From assembly GCA_944472155.2 (NCBI GenBank), contig OX235275.1, positions 58,173,228 through 58,237,227 on the forward strand: a stretch of 64,000 nt of DNA, in the 5' to 3' direction. The DNA comes from Trichobilharzia szidati. Taxonomy: Eukaryota > Platyhelminthes > Trematoda > Strigeidida > Schistosomatidae. The notes under the pieces were generated by a model. The model did no database searches. It was not told the origin of the DNA and worked only from the letters and a program-made list of their open reading frames with translations. The first letter of the stretch is position 1. Every line of letters starts with the position of its first letter. A program made the translations under genes and the position numbers. Shown in pieces: positions 33,388 through 42,267 of the stretch.

Positions 33388-34545
33388 TTATGGGTAAATT
33401 TTATCTTGATAGAGTCTCACAGTGTGTCATCCACTTTCACAGTGTTAAAAACAGAACATATCTCTAGCTTCTTGACACACATAAACTCACTAGTGGAGGG
33501 AATAAAATTCACATTTGAAGCCGAAAATGAGCAAGGAGAATTAACTTTGTTAGATTGTAAAATAAAACGAATAGAAGAAGGCAAACTACACACTAGTGTT
33601 AATAGAAAACCAACGCATTCTAATAGATATTTAGACTTTAATTCATCTCATCCTTTAACTGTTAAGGCAGGCTTAGTTAAGTGTTTAACAAACCGAGCAA
33701 TGGCACTAAGTAGCACAAAAATAGACCTAAATGATGATATAAAACAGAGAGAAGAGGCGTTGGTTCTAAATAACTATCCTCTAAAACTCATTAGGAAGAT
33801 TGAAAAACGCCAGAAGAAAACTAAAAGGAATTGTGAAACTAGTAATAACAACATAAATAAGAGAGAATATAAGTCATCTACAGTCATACCATATAAAGAG
33901 AGGACATCTGAGACCCTATGTAGGATTCTAATTAAAGCAGGAATTAGGGTGACATTTAAACCTACAAACTCACTCAGGGACAAGCTCTGTAGATTAAAGG
34001 ACCCAGTGGACCCAATTAGACAAAATAATATAATTTACAAAATACCCTGCAATGACTGTGAGGTCAACTACATAGGTCAAACTAGTAGGTTAGGGGTAGT
34101 CAGATTGTCAGAACATAAGAATTTAGCTAAGGTAAGAATGGTTGACCCAGAGAAGATAAGTAATTTAGAAAAAAACTCAGCAATTGCAATGCATGCATTA
34201 ACACACAACCACACAATAGGGTGGTGGGAGAGGGTTAAAATTCTAAAAAGTAATCTAGATAGGTGAAGAGAAAGGTTGATTACTGAATCTTTGTTCATCG
34301 AGTCTACACCCAACGCATGCAATAGGAATGAGTCATCACTCATACCCGAAATATGGAAAATAATACTACTAATCAAATCAAGTGAAAAACAACGGAATTA
34401 TTTAAATGAATTTAGGAAGTCGTGTGATTACCTTGATATGATTATGAGCAGGGTAATAAATTGTGCTCAAAACGTCATCAGTAAACATTACTGTATAACA
34501 CTGTGAGACTTTATCAAAACAAAATTTACCCATAATGATTGTTCG
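33388..34545 (+). mobile_element. PLE-2, best-preserved copy, short inverted left end
   Basis: The first about 37 bp (33388-33424) mirror the outer end at 34503-34543 (gtctcacagtg/cactgtgagac, catttgggtaaa-like). The rest reads rightward: end of reverse transcriptase, linker, GIY-YIG, C-terminal domain, hammerhead-like end near 34432-34490. Confidence 0.8.
33406..34485 (+). pseudogene. PLE-2 protein: reverse transcriptase end plus GIY-YIG endonuclease
   Basis: 286 residues to an in-frame TGA at 34264, then the same frame continues to about 34485 (RERLITESLFIESTPN, EIWKIILL). Residues 1-85 are the reverse transcriptase thumb end (FLTHINSLVEGIKFTFEAEN, NRKPTHSNRYLDF). Residues 100-200 are a basic linker, and about 207-260 hold IIYKIPCNDCEVNYIGQTSR and the Glu helix SEHKNLAK. 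The fingers and palm (YxDD) are missing, so it cannot copy RNA. The endonuclease part is intact except for the one stop, which suggests a recent insertion. Confidence 0.8.
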
Positions 34546-34999
34546 ACTAATTGTCGTATTTTGATTTACATAGCGATAACATCTAATACTTTCAAAATAC
34601 GCATTGAGACCCTCCTGTATCACACGTTGGTGATTCAGTGATTCGATACTCACCAACCACACGGTTCAGCTTTGCGGTTTATGCACTCCTGAAACCTCTC
34701 CTAGCTGGTAATATACCGATAAAAATGGAATGTTTTTGGTGACACTATAATTCCCATGCCATGTAAACAGAACCGATGCTGTTGATGAGACTATGAATCG
34801 TAAAGCATCACTTTTTCAGTGGGAATACAGAGAAATGATAAAACAGAACTGGACGTTTGAACACACCATATATAAAGCTCATCAAATATAACTTTATAAT
34901 TCAAAAAGTTATTGAATTACTTACCTTTTGCTTTAAAATTTCAACGAAAAGTTATTCGTAAAATATAATATTGTTTGATTCAATAAATGCGTATTATTT
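34546..34999. other. Unassigned interval with one possible 6-nt micro-exon
   Basis: On the minus strand 34925-34930 (caaaag) lies between a ttgaaattttaaag acceptor context and a strong GTAAGTAA donor at 34924-34917. Nothing else recognised. The exon is only a suggestion. Confidence 0.25.
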
Positions 35000-35198
35000 G
35001 TTTTTTTTAAAATTTTATTTTATTACAGCTTGATTCCACACAGTATTTTGGTACAAGTATGAAATTTTCAGCATGTGATATCGGTAGCCCAAATTTAGCA
35101 GGCCGACCATAGATATCAGGTGTGCGTCGGCGGGGGATCGAACCTCGGACGATGTGCATGGTCGGCGAGATTCCTAACTGCTGTGCCACCGACGCACA
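35000..35198 (-). repeat. SINE-U (tRNA head with a different body), reverse copy
   Basis: The minus strand begins with a tRNA-like head (GTGCGTCGGTGGCACAGCAG; B box near 35135), then gcacacctgatatctatgg, gggctaccgatatcacatgc, and tail accaaaatactgtgtggaat plus caagctgtaataaaat. The head resembles SINE-T but body and tail differ, so the two families diverged after sharing a tRNA ancestor. Second copy at 54718-54912. Confidence 0.7.
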
Positions 35199-35213
35199 GC
35201 AGTTTTCTAAGTG

Positions 35214-35683
35214 AGTGTGTGCACATCAAATTTGTCAAACGAAAATACAATTAGTAAGTTCGTATAAATTGGATGTTGGTATAAGAGGATGGTGACAAAA
35301 TTGATGAGCTATCACAAACGATTGTTAAAGAAGAGTTACGTAATAACGTGAATAGTTTGATGAAAGAGTTATTTTCAGGGTGTATATGGAAACAAAATAA
35401 CATACGGAATTACGCGAGGTTTCTAAGTAGTTAAAAAATAAGCACACAAACAAAAGTTTTTCTAACTACTTAAAAACCTTGCGTAATTCCATATGTTGTT
35501 TTGTTTCCATGTACACCCTGAATGCAACTCTTTCATCAAACTATTCACGTTATTAAGTAACTCTTCTTTAACAGTCGTTTGTGACAACTTATCACTTTTT
35601 GTACTACCCTCTTATATCAACATCCAGTTCATCTGAACTTGCTAATTATATTTTTCGTTTGACAAATTTAGTGTACACACGCA
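35214..35683. repeat. Foldback (hairpin) element, about 225-bp arms
   Basis: Left arm 35214-35439 and right arm 35460-35683 are inverted repeats, roughly 85 percent alike, with about 20 bp between (paired positions sum to about 70896). For example ggaattacgc (35406) mirrors gcgtaattcc (35481). There is no hammerhead, tRNA box or frame. It looks like a foldback/MITE-type DNA element, or a hairpin from an inversion, and transcripts would form a long double strand. Confidence 0.75.
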
Positions 35684-35689
35684 TAAAAA

Positions 35690-36325
35690 ACAACCATATA
35701 TATATTTGCGATTTTACAGCTATAAAAATGAATTCGCCATCGAAAAGAGACTCTTCGCTGAACTACTGGTCTTCTGTCTATTAATGTCAGTTCGTTATGA
35801 AAACAAAACTCACTGAAACTTAATCATTTTCCAACGAAAACGTAAAATAAACTTATCGATTATGTTTACGTGTGTAATTAAGATACAATTTGTATATTGA
35901 TTTACTAGTCACCTTAAACGCCACCTCGGTTTATTTACAGTTCCCCTTTGACATTTTGAAGGCAGCAAATAGCTAACCTACGACGTATACATCATATCAT
36001 CTGTGCATCAAATCCATTCCTCTAACCAGCGTTCATAGACTTAAATTGGTTAAATAGCAAAAAATACGTAATATTAACTAACTATAGTATAAGTTCAGTT
36101 TGTTAACGTTCCATAACGAAAGATTAACCAAAGATTAAATTGTATGTTCGGTTAATCCTGGCACTAAAATCCCCCAAATTTTTTCTTCTGGCTTTTTACT
36201 CTCTGGATATTACCATTTCAGTTCATTATGATGACGAGGCTACCGAACCAATTCAAAGCCAGCAATACCCGCGCCCGCGCGTGCGCCTCAGTTACCCATG
36301 CTTGCAAAGCATAAAATTTTATTGT
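35690..36325. other. Unassigned interval
   Basis: Short AT-rich open frames only; a GC-rich cgcgcccgcgcgtgcgc patch at 36270-36286. Confidence 0.35.
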
Positions 36326-36329
36326 GACA

Positions 36330-36500
36330 TATATATACTACTGATGGAATGGTGTGAGTAGTTGGACAGCAATCGTTTGAAACAGTAGTACTTGCTAGCT
36401 AAATCGAAGTGATTTAGACATCTGACTACCACTTTTCCCGTTTAGTGCCAAGATTATCAGCGGTGCACGCAGAATGACCCTACCTGGAGAGGAGAACCAG
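36330..36500 (-). repeat. Possible HS-D fragment, reverse
   Basis: The minus strand has gctgataatcttggcac, gaaaagtgg, tagtcagatg and the end block cagtagtatatat found at 10020 and 63045. Hammerhead-like order of core and GAAA but weak stems. Confidence 0.3.
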
Positions 36501-36878
36501 TTCAAATCACTCTAAGTATGGCTTACTCTATCTCTCTCTCTTGATCTGAGTACAATTTCGGCTTCGAAAGGAAACCGTATAATTTACAATTAGCAAGTTT
36601 TATCTGTAGATCACGAATTAGAGACATGATAAAGAATTACTTCATTCCTGTTTGTACAAACTTCTGGTGAATGTCAGTAATAGTTTCTAATGCTGCATGT
36701 TTCACGAAAATAATTATTCTGAAGGAATTTCGGTAAGCAGTTCTGTTTATTGGAGAGAGAGAGAGAGTTGTCGTCTATAAACACAGTGAAGGCTTCATAA
36801 TCAAATCATTCGCTTAGGAGCACACACACTACGATTAAAAAGGATCTCTCTTTCTTATTCATCTATCTGTCTTTACAG
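36500..36878. repeat. Unassigned interval with (CT)n and (GA)n tracts
   Basis: Short (CT)n near 36524-36543 and (GA)n near 36753-36767 on the same strand about 210 bp apart. They could pair in an RNA but are probably just microsatellites. No gene. Confidence 0.5.
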
Positions 36879-36930
36879 GATTTCATCATGAGGTGACTTT
36901 AGTTAGGGAACGATTGTAAACCTGCAGGGA

Positions 36931-36976
36931 GTACTAGGCAGCTGTTTCATCCTAGTTTGGGACTCTTCATCAGTAC
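36931..36976 (-). ncRNA. Hammerhead of HS-B, left copy
   Basis: Stem I GTACT/AGTAC, core ATGAAGA, stem II GTCC with GGAT, GAAA, stem III CAGCTG; the cleavage triplet is altered (CC instead of TC). Inactive by inspection. Confidence 0.6.
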
Positions 36977-37157
36977 GCACCAACCGGGATTCCAACCCAG
37001 GACCTTCTGGTTACAAGGCGAGCTCGTATACTATTAGTCCACTGGGACCCGATCCAATGGCTAGCCCATGAATTCTACCTTCTGCCAGTGGCTTAGTGGT
37101 CTACGAGCTCGCCTTGTAAACAGAAGGTCCTGTGTTCGAACTCCGTGGTGTTGGTGT

Positions 37158-37203
37158 GTGCTGATTAACAGTCTCAAACTAGGACGAAACAGCTGTCCAG
37201 CAC
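37158..37203 (+). ncRNA. Hammerhead of HS-B, right copy
   Basis: Stem I GTGCTG with CAGCAC, a compensated change relative to GTACTG/CAGTAC elsewhere. Stem II GTCT with GGAC, GAAA, CAGCTGTC intact. Core ATTAACA is broken. The paired change in stem I supports past selection on the fold. Confidence 0.65.
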
Positions 37204-37314
37204 TCCCAGCTGGTTTTCAAGTGGTTCTCTAACTGATGTCACCTAATGATGAAATGCTCCATCCAATCAAAATAAATCCTCGCAAAACCAATACTCGAAG
37301 ATCTTCATTGCCCA

Positions 37315-37740
37315 GGAATAATTTTGGAAATCTTCTCTATCAAGCTTAGTGAACAAAATTCAGATTTTCAACACCAATGTCAAGTGATTCAGTCCTTCAA
37401 TATGGGTCAGAAACTAGGCTAACGCGAAAAGAGAGAAGCATTTCCAACAGGCTATGGCAGACTTTTATCAACAGTTGTCTACGCTGAATCCACTTTGAAG
37501 ATCAGATGGCCAGCCAGAAAGAATTAGCAACATGAAACTCTTGGAAGGAACCAACCAAGAATCCCGGAGGGCATTGAGTCAAATCACGTGCCAGGACATT
37601 GCTCGAGTGAAACCTAAATGGGAAACGACGAGTTTGGTGTTGGTTCGAGCGTAACATCGAGGGGATGACAGACTATGGGCAATCGTGGGGACAGTTGAAG
37701 AGGACTCCGGATAATCTACTCAAAACTCAAGGGATTATCG
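37315..37740 (+). pseudogene. RTE-C LINE 3' fragment
   Basis: Blocks gattttcaacaccaatgtca, gggtcagaaact, cttttatcaacagttgtcta, gaagatcagatggcc, caaccaagaa and gtgccaggacattgctcgag. No frame. The end near 37735 lacks a clear (AAT)n. Confidence 0.65.
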
Positions 37741-37799
37741 CTACTACTATCTCAACATATCTTAGGCCAAATTACGTATCATATTACAGGCTTAATCTA

Positions 37800-38145
37800 T
37801 ATCACTAGTAACTAGTGTGACGTGTCTAGTCCTTTCTTTGATGCAGACTAAATTCCATCAGTCAGGTTAGGTCAGATTGATAGAATTCAGTCTACACCAA
37901 AGAGAGGACTAGACGCATCACACTAGTTACTAGTGTCAAATCAAAATATTCACTACAGGAGATCGATCGCGAGCCTGAATAGCTCAGTGGTAACGTCTCT
38001 GACTGCAGCACTGGGTGACGCGGGTCCGAATCTCAGAAGGGACATGAGTTCCTTCAAGGTTACAGATACGCCTTGCTGACGAGTGCCAACTAGCACGAAA
38101 CCTAGGTCCAAGGCTTCCTGCCGATTGCCTCCAACCATCTAATAT
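37800..38145 (+). repeat. HS-C hammerhead SINE, best copy
   Basis: Starts with a 5' hairpin: ctagtaactagtg, then ctagtcctttctttg (37810-37850) is mirrored by caaagagaggactag and cactagttactag (37893-37935). The left half is the 5' stub of an inverted partner. Then come A box tagctcagtggtaacg (37978), B box cgggtccgaatctc (38020), the spacer gggacatgagttccttcaag, the hammerhead and the end block ccaaccatctaatatt. Confidence 0.8.
38070..38114 (+). ncRNA. Intact-looking hammerhead ribozyme of HS-C
   Basis: Stem I GCCTTG with CAAGGC (6 of 6 pairs), core CTGACGA (all required bases; position 7 is free), stem II GTGC with GCAC (4 of 4), loop CAACTA, GAAA, stem III ACCTAGGT (palindromic) and C at the cleavage position. 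Every conserved hammerhead base is present, so self-cleavage is expected between 38108 and 38109 of the plus-strand RNA, probably best as a dimer because stem III has almost no loop. Confidence 0.85.
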
Positions 38146-38375
38146 TAATCGATAACTTTCAACAAAATAGAAAGATGTTCAGGATAGAACGAAATGACTG
38201 AATCACATTAGGAATTCACACTTCGCCAGTAAGTGATGATCTTCTTAGATATCGTTTCAAACGACTCTTGGAGTCAAGATACATCAACACTAGCCAAGTA
38301 ATTTAGTTCAATATCATAACAATACCTCCAATAAAGCATGAATACATATCAGTTAACAATACTTAAAAGTCATAC

Positions 38376-38448
38376 CTTCTTCTGATTGAACTGTAGCAGC
38401 GAAGATGGCGAATAAACTGAGAAAGACAATCAAATTGATAAGTTTCAT
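38376..38448 (-). CDS. First coding exon of a secreted-protein gene
   Basis: The minus strand reads MKLINLIVFLSLFAIFAATV followed by QSEE, a textbook signal peptide with a likely cut after Ser. After 73 coding bases it meets a GTATGA donor (38375-38370) preceded by GAAG, leaving phase 1. The start is supported by a TATA-like box (38515-38522) about 67 bp upstream and a short 5' leader. It is not part of any repeat here. Later exons must lie below 38370 and I cannot place them firmly. Schistosome micro-exon genes begin in this way, but the family is not recognised. Confidence 0.6.
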
Positions 38449-38514
38449 CGTTAAACGTTATCTATGTGGATGTAAAGCAGAAATTGTAGCAGGCTTTTGA
38501 ATAATTCTTCATTT

Positions 38515-38522
38515 ATTTATAT
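38515..38522 (-). promoter_or_regulatory. TATA box for the minus-strand exon at 38376-38448
   Basis: Minus strand ATATAAAT, 67 bp upstream of the ATG. With the usual 25-30 bp spacing transcription would start near 38488, leaving a leader of about 40 nt. Confidence 0.45.
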
Positions 38523-38826
38523 GATAAGGTACCAGAGTTTGAAGAATGTACTTCAAATACTATTTTTTTTAAATTTATAAGTAGTCTATTAATGTTTTGT
38601 TAGCATAATGAATATATAAAACTTCTATTGTACTTTTTTAAAACAAACAAATAAGCATGATAAGTGTATGTAAATAACTCACTTAGAATGAGAAATTTCA
38701 TTCCGGATGAAATGTGTTAGTTTTAATTGGATTGTTACTTGAATTAGCTAAGTGTTCAACCACTTGAATGTTCTTTTAGAATTAAGAGTCAGTCTAATTT
38801 ATTCAGAACCAAAAAATAGCTAGAGT
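38523..38826. other. AT-rich upstream region, no gene
   Basis: Upstream of the TATA box on the minus strand. Poly-A/T tracts only; may hold promoter elements that I cannot name. Confidence 0.3.
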
Positions 38827-38922
38827 GAACAATTGTGGTTTCAATACTTTTTTTTCTTCAGGTTCTACAATTATAAATTCACTAATTTAAACATACCAGG
38901 CTGCCAGTAAAGGCAAATTAGA
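38827..38922 (-). mobile_element. PLE-4 3' end (distal part), split by RTE-A
   Basis: The minus strand matches 48395-48495: ggcagcctggt, atgtttaaattagtga, atttataattgtagaacctg. It ends in a hammerhead-like motif (38865-38827): GAAC/GTTC stem I, core CTGAAGA, GAAA. The rest of this copy lies at 40367-40480. Confidence 0.65.
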
Positions 38923-40366
38923 TTATTATTATTTATTACTGTATCCTTTAATTCCTAGAGGAACATAGGGCTTCAGCCGTGCGTCTCCATTGCGTTCGAT
39001 TCTCTGTTAGAGTCTTCACCTGGCTCCAAGTCTGCCCACACGTTTTCATCTTCTCTTCACATGACCTCCTCCAAGTCACCCACCCTTGCACTGACGACCA
39101 ACTCGCCGCTTCCCTTTCGGCCGGGTTCCACTCGAGCAATGGCTTGTCTAGTGATGTCACTTGATGGTTTCCTCAGATTATGGCCAATCCATCTCCATTT
39201 ACTTCTGAATATTTGTTTCACAATCGGTTCCTGGTTGGTTCGCTCCCAGAGATCCCTGTTGCTGATCTTTTCTGGCCATCTGATCTTGAGTATTGAGCGA
39301 AGACAACTGTTAATGAAGGTCTGTAGTTTGTTTGAGATACTCTTCATGACGCGCCAAGTCTCTGATCCGTATAGTAGCACTGACTTCACACTGGAGTTGA
39401 AAATCCGGATCTTATTTTTGATGCTGAGTGTTGTTGACCTCCACACAGAATTGAGTGTAGTGAAAGCTTGTCTTGCTTTTCCGATTCTTGCTTTGATATC
39501 CTCGTCAGTTCCACCTGTAGTTGAAACGATGCTTCCCAGGTAGGTAAAAGAGGTTGTTTCTTTCAGGTTCCCCCCATTTATGCTGATTGTTGTCTGTTAT
39601 TGTTGTTATTGCTGTTGGTGGTGTTGCCCAGAAATCTTCATCACCTCTGTCTTCTCTATGTTCAGCTGAAGTCCTATCTTTGGTGCTTATTCTGCCAACT
39701 TGTTGCTTTTCGCTTGTATGTCTTCCAGTTTGTGGGAAATCAGACATATATCATCGTCGAAGTCCAGATCCTCCAAGTTTTTTGTGTGTCCATTTTATGC
39801 CTGTTTCCTCATTGCCCACTGTTTGTCGCATTATCTAGTCTACTGCAATCAGGAAAATCATTGGCGATAGTAGGCAGCCTTGTCTTACTCCTGTACTCAC
39901 TTCGAAGGATTCCGTAAGTTTCTCGTTGTGGATTACTTGGCATGCAGCATTGTCGTACAGCTGTTGGATGAGATGGATAATTGTCGGCGGCACCCCGTAG
40001 TAGCAAAGTAGTTTCCAAATCACCCCTCAATCGACGCTGTCAAAGGCCTTTTCAAAGTCGATGAAGTTGAGATAGAGAGGTGACTGCCATTCCAAGCTAT
40101 GTTCAATGATGATTCGCAATGTGGCGATCTGATCAATGCATGACTTGTTTCTCCTGAATCCAGCCTGTTCCGGTCGAAGCTTTTCATCTAGGGTATGCTT
40201 GATTCTCTCCAGGATGATGCGGCTTAGTATTTTGCTTGGGATGGACAGAAGTATAATTCCGCGCCAGTTCTTGCATTGACTTAATTCTCCTTTCTTTGGT
40301 AGTTTGAATAAGTATCCTTTCTTCCAATCTTCAGGTACTTTGCCTTCTTTCCATACCTTCTCCAGT
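38923..40366 (-). mobile_element. RTE-A LINE, longest copy, inserted in PLE-4
   Basis: 1,444 bp, 5'-truncated, with the tail gaagccctatgttcctct and (AAT)n at 38923-38960. Short target duplication taga at 38919-38922 and 40367-40370. The uninterrupted target is visible at about 48389 (gattctaatttgcc). Confidence 0.8.
39057..40366 (-). pseudogene. RTE-A reverse transcriptase and C-terminus
   Basis: From 40366 down: WKEGKVPEDWKKGYLFKLPK, NWRGIILLSIPSKIL, RPEQAGFRRNKSCIDQI, LNFIDFEKAFDSVD (first catalytic Asp), an in-frame TGA (40024-40026), then IIHLIQQLYDN, ESFEVSTGVRQGCLLSPMIF, and a TAG replacing the Trp of DWIM (about 39833). Next comes the LDFDDDICLISH palm box (catalytic Asp pair kept, Ala changed), then a shift to the C-terminal frame 39446-39057 with LYGSETWRVMK and KWRWIGHNLRKPS. 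Few lesions, so it is young. No endonuclease domain. Confidence 0.85.
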
Positions 40367-40480
40367 AGAATCAAATCAGAAATGTGTATTGTGGAACAAG
40401 TATAAATAAGATGGTATGGAAGAGTAGTCAGTTTAACTTCATGGCCTAATTGCTTTAAGTAAAGATAAATTTGACTCTTC
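40367..40480 (-). mobile_element. PLE-4 3' UTR, proximal part
   Basis: The minus strand matches 48325-48388 (ccatcttatttatacttgtt, ccacaatacac). It joins directly to 38922 if the RTE-A is removed. Confidence 0.65.
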
Positions 40481-40614
40481 AAAACTATCAGAATGTAAAT
40501 ATTCAGTTTGTTTTTGAATATGCATGGTTAATGAAAATATAAGATAAAATCAGGTGAAATAATTTAATGATGTGTGTGCATACATTAAAAATATAGTCTT
40601 AAGAACACAATATT

Positions 40615-40654
40615 CAGCGAAGAGACTCTTTTCAACGAATTTATTATCAAGCTG
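40615..40654 (-). ncRNA. Hammerhead of PLE-3, left inverted arm
   Basis: Mirror image of the motif at 42228-42267: same stems, core TTGATAA and cleavage triplet. It would be made only in transcripts reading leftward. Confidence 0.65.
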
Positions 40655-40781
40655 TACAATCGTATATATATGGTTTTTAAGAAATTATATCCGGTGAGGG
40701 AATTAGGTCAAAGGTGTGAATGCATGAAATAATAATAGTATGAAATGCAATTAAAATATTTGTGATTATAATCATAGTTTA

Positions 40782-41823
40782 ATGTCAATGGGATCACCAC
40801 TGGGTCCCTTGTTGGCTGATTGTTTTATGGCTAAGCTTGAAAATTCTCAACTTAGTCAAACCATCGGTCATTTTGATATTTATAAACCATACGTAAACGA
40901 CACTTTCGTTATCTGCGATAAAAATGTAATTCTTGATGATGTCTTGTTTACTTTCAACAACTGCCATCCTTCTTTACAATTCACCGTAGAAAAGGATTCC
41001 GAACTAAGTATTCCCTTTCTTGTGCCTTTGCAGACATAATGACGGATCTCTCAAAAGATCCATTTACCAGAAACGTATACGGAACGGACAACTAACTAAT
41101 TTCTACATTTGGGTGACTATCTCCAGGAAAAGGAACCTAATTCATTCACTCTGCTTTAGGATAAGAAAAATTTGTAGTTCTGATTCCGTTGACTCAGAAC
41201 TTGACTTCTTAAAAGCCACACTGGCAGAAAACGGTTACCCTAACCGATTTATTGACAGCAACATGAAAGAAAAGCAGTCTAAACTGGTCACCGACACAGT
41301 TCCAAAGAAAACCTTATTCATGAACTTGGAATTCAAACGTGATCAAGCTTCAGGTGTGCTCAAAAATCGTCTCTCTGAATCAGTCAGTAAGACGTTCTAT
41401 GCAGCAAAATTACATATGACGTTCACTAGCCGCAATTTGTTTTCTACCTCTGTAAAAGATAAGCTCTCCCGTCTGGCCGCCTCCATGTGCATCTATCAGT
41501 TCACCTGCTCTTGTGGAGCAAAGTACATTGGCCGTAGTCAGAGGACGCTTTCCACACTGATGGGAGAACATATTCCAGCTTGGTTTTATAAGGGAGAAAG
41601 GAAATGTGTGAGAAGCTCTATTTTGGAACACCTGATCGACTTCTGTCACTCTGTTAACCCTGACCATGATTTTAAGATCATATATAGAATCGATGCTAAC
41701 TTCCCGCGTTTTCTTCGTTACAGACTTCTAAAGACAGCTGAGGCCTTGGCAATTCTTGACTTTAAGCCAGACCTTTGTGTACAAAAGAAGTATGTACAAT
41801 CCCTACTTCTGCATTCTCTCTAG
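40782..41823 (+). pseudogene. PLE-3 reverse transcriptase palm and GIY-YIG endonuclease, frameshifted
   Basis: The frame 40782-41039 holds MGSPLGPLLADCFMAKLE and YVNDTFVIC, the palm box with N in place of the first catalytic D. A +1 shift leads to 41020-41823: thumb, linker (KATLAENGYPNRFIDSNM), MCIYQFTCSCGAKYIGRSQR around residues 155-175, GEHIPAWF (Glu helix), SILEHLIDF, RLLKTAEALAILDFKPDLCV and a stop at 41821-41823. The nuclease part is a complete, open frame; the polymerase is damaged and truncated. Confidence 0.8.
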
Positions 41824-42227
41824 AGGGAACTACGATTATTGTTAATATTATTATCATTATTATTATTACTATTCTCACTCTGAATTGTTTCCACTTGACC
41901 CACTTGACATTTTAAACACAAAATTATTAATTTTTATATTTTTTATTTTTACAATATTGAATTCTGTCTGATCAAATTTCACACCATGTTATGTACTATT
42001 TTATATTCGCCAATTAATCCAACAATTATGAACCCCTTTCCAAAATCTATACACCTTATGTATTATTCTATATACGACATTAATATGACATATATGACAT
42101 TAAACTATGATTATAATCACAAATATTTTAATTGCATTTTATACTTTTATTATTTCATGCATTCACACCTTTGACCTAATTCCCTCACCGGATATAATTT
42201 CTTAAAAACCATATATATACGATTGTA

Positions 42228-42267
42228 CAGCTTGATAATAAATTCGTTGAAAAGAGTCTCTTCGCTG
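42228..42267 (+). ncRNA. Hammerhead of PLE-3, right end
   Basis: Stem I CAGC with GCTG, core TTGATAA, GAAA, stem III AGAG-T-CTCT closed by the A-U pair, then C at the cleavage position. The C3-G8 pair of the standard core is replaced by U3-A8, a pair-preserving swap also seen in PLE-1. Stem II (TAAATTCGTT) is weak. Confidence 0.65.

Larger units (their letters stand above)
36880..37268. repeat. HS-B inverted pair
   Basis: Left copy (minus, 36880-37065) mirrors right copy (plus, 37080-37265). Both have A box gtggtctacgagctcgcc and B box near ggttcgaac, and end in tggatggagcatttcat-like blocks. Heads are separated by about 15 bp only. Confidence 0.85.

Noticed and set aside
36524..36767. (CT)n and (GA)n tracts as a structured RNA
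   Set aside because: Short microsatellites 210 bp apart with no other pairing or conservation seen.
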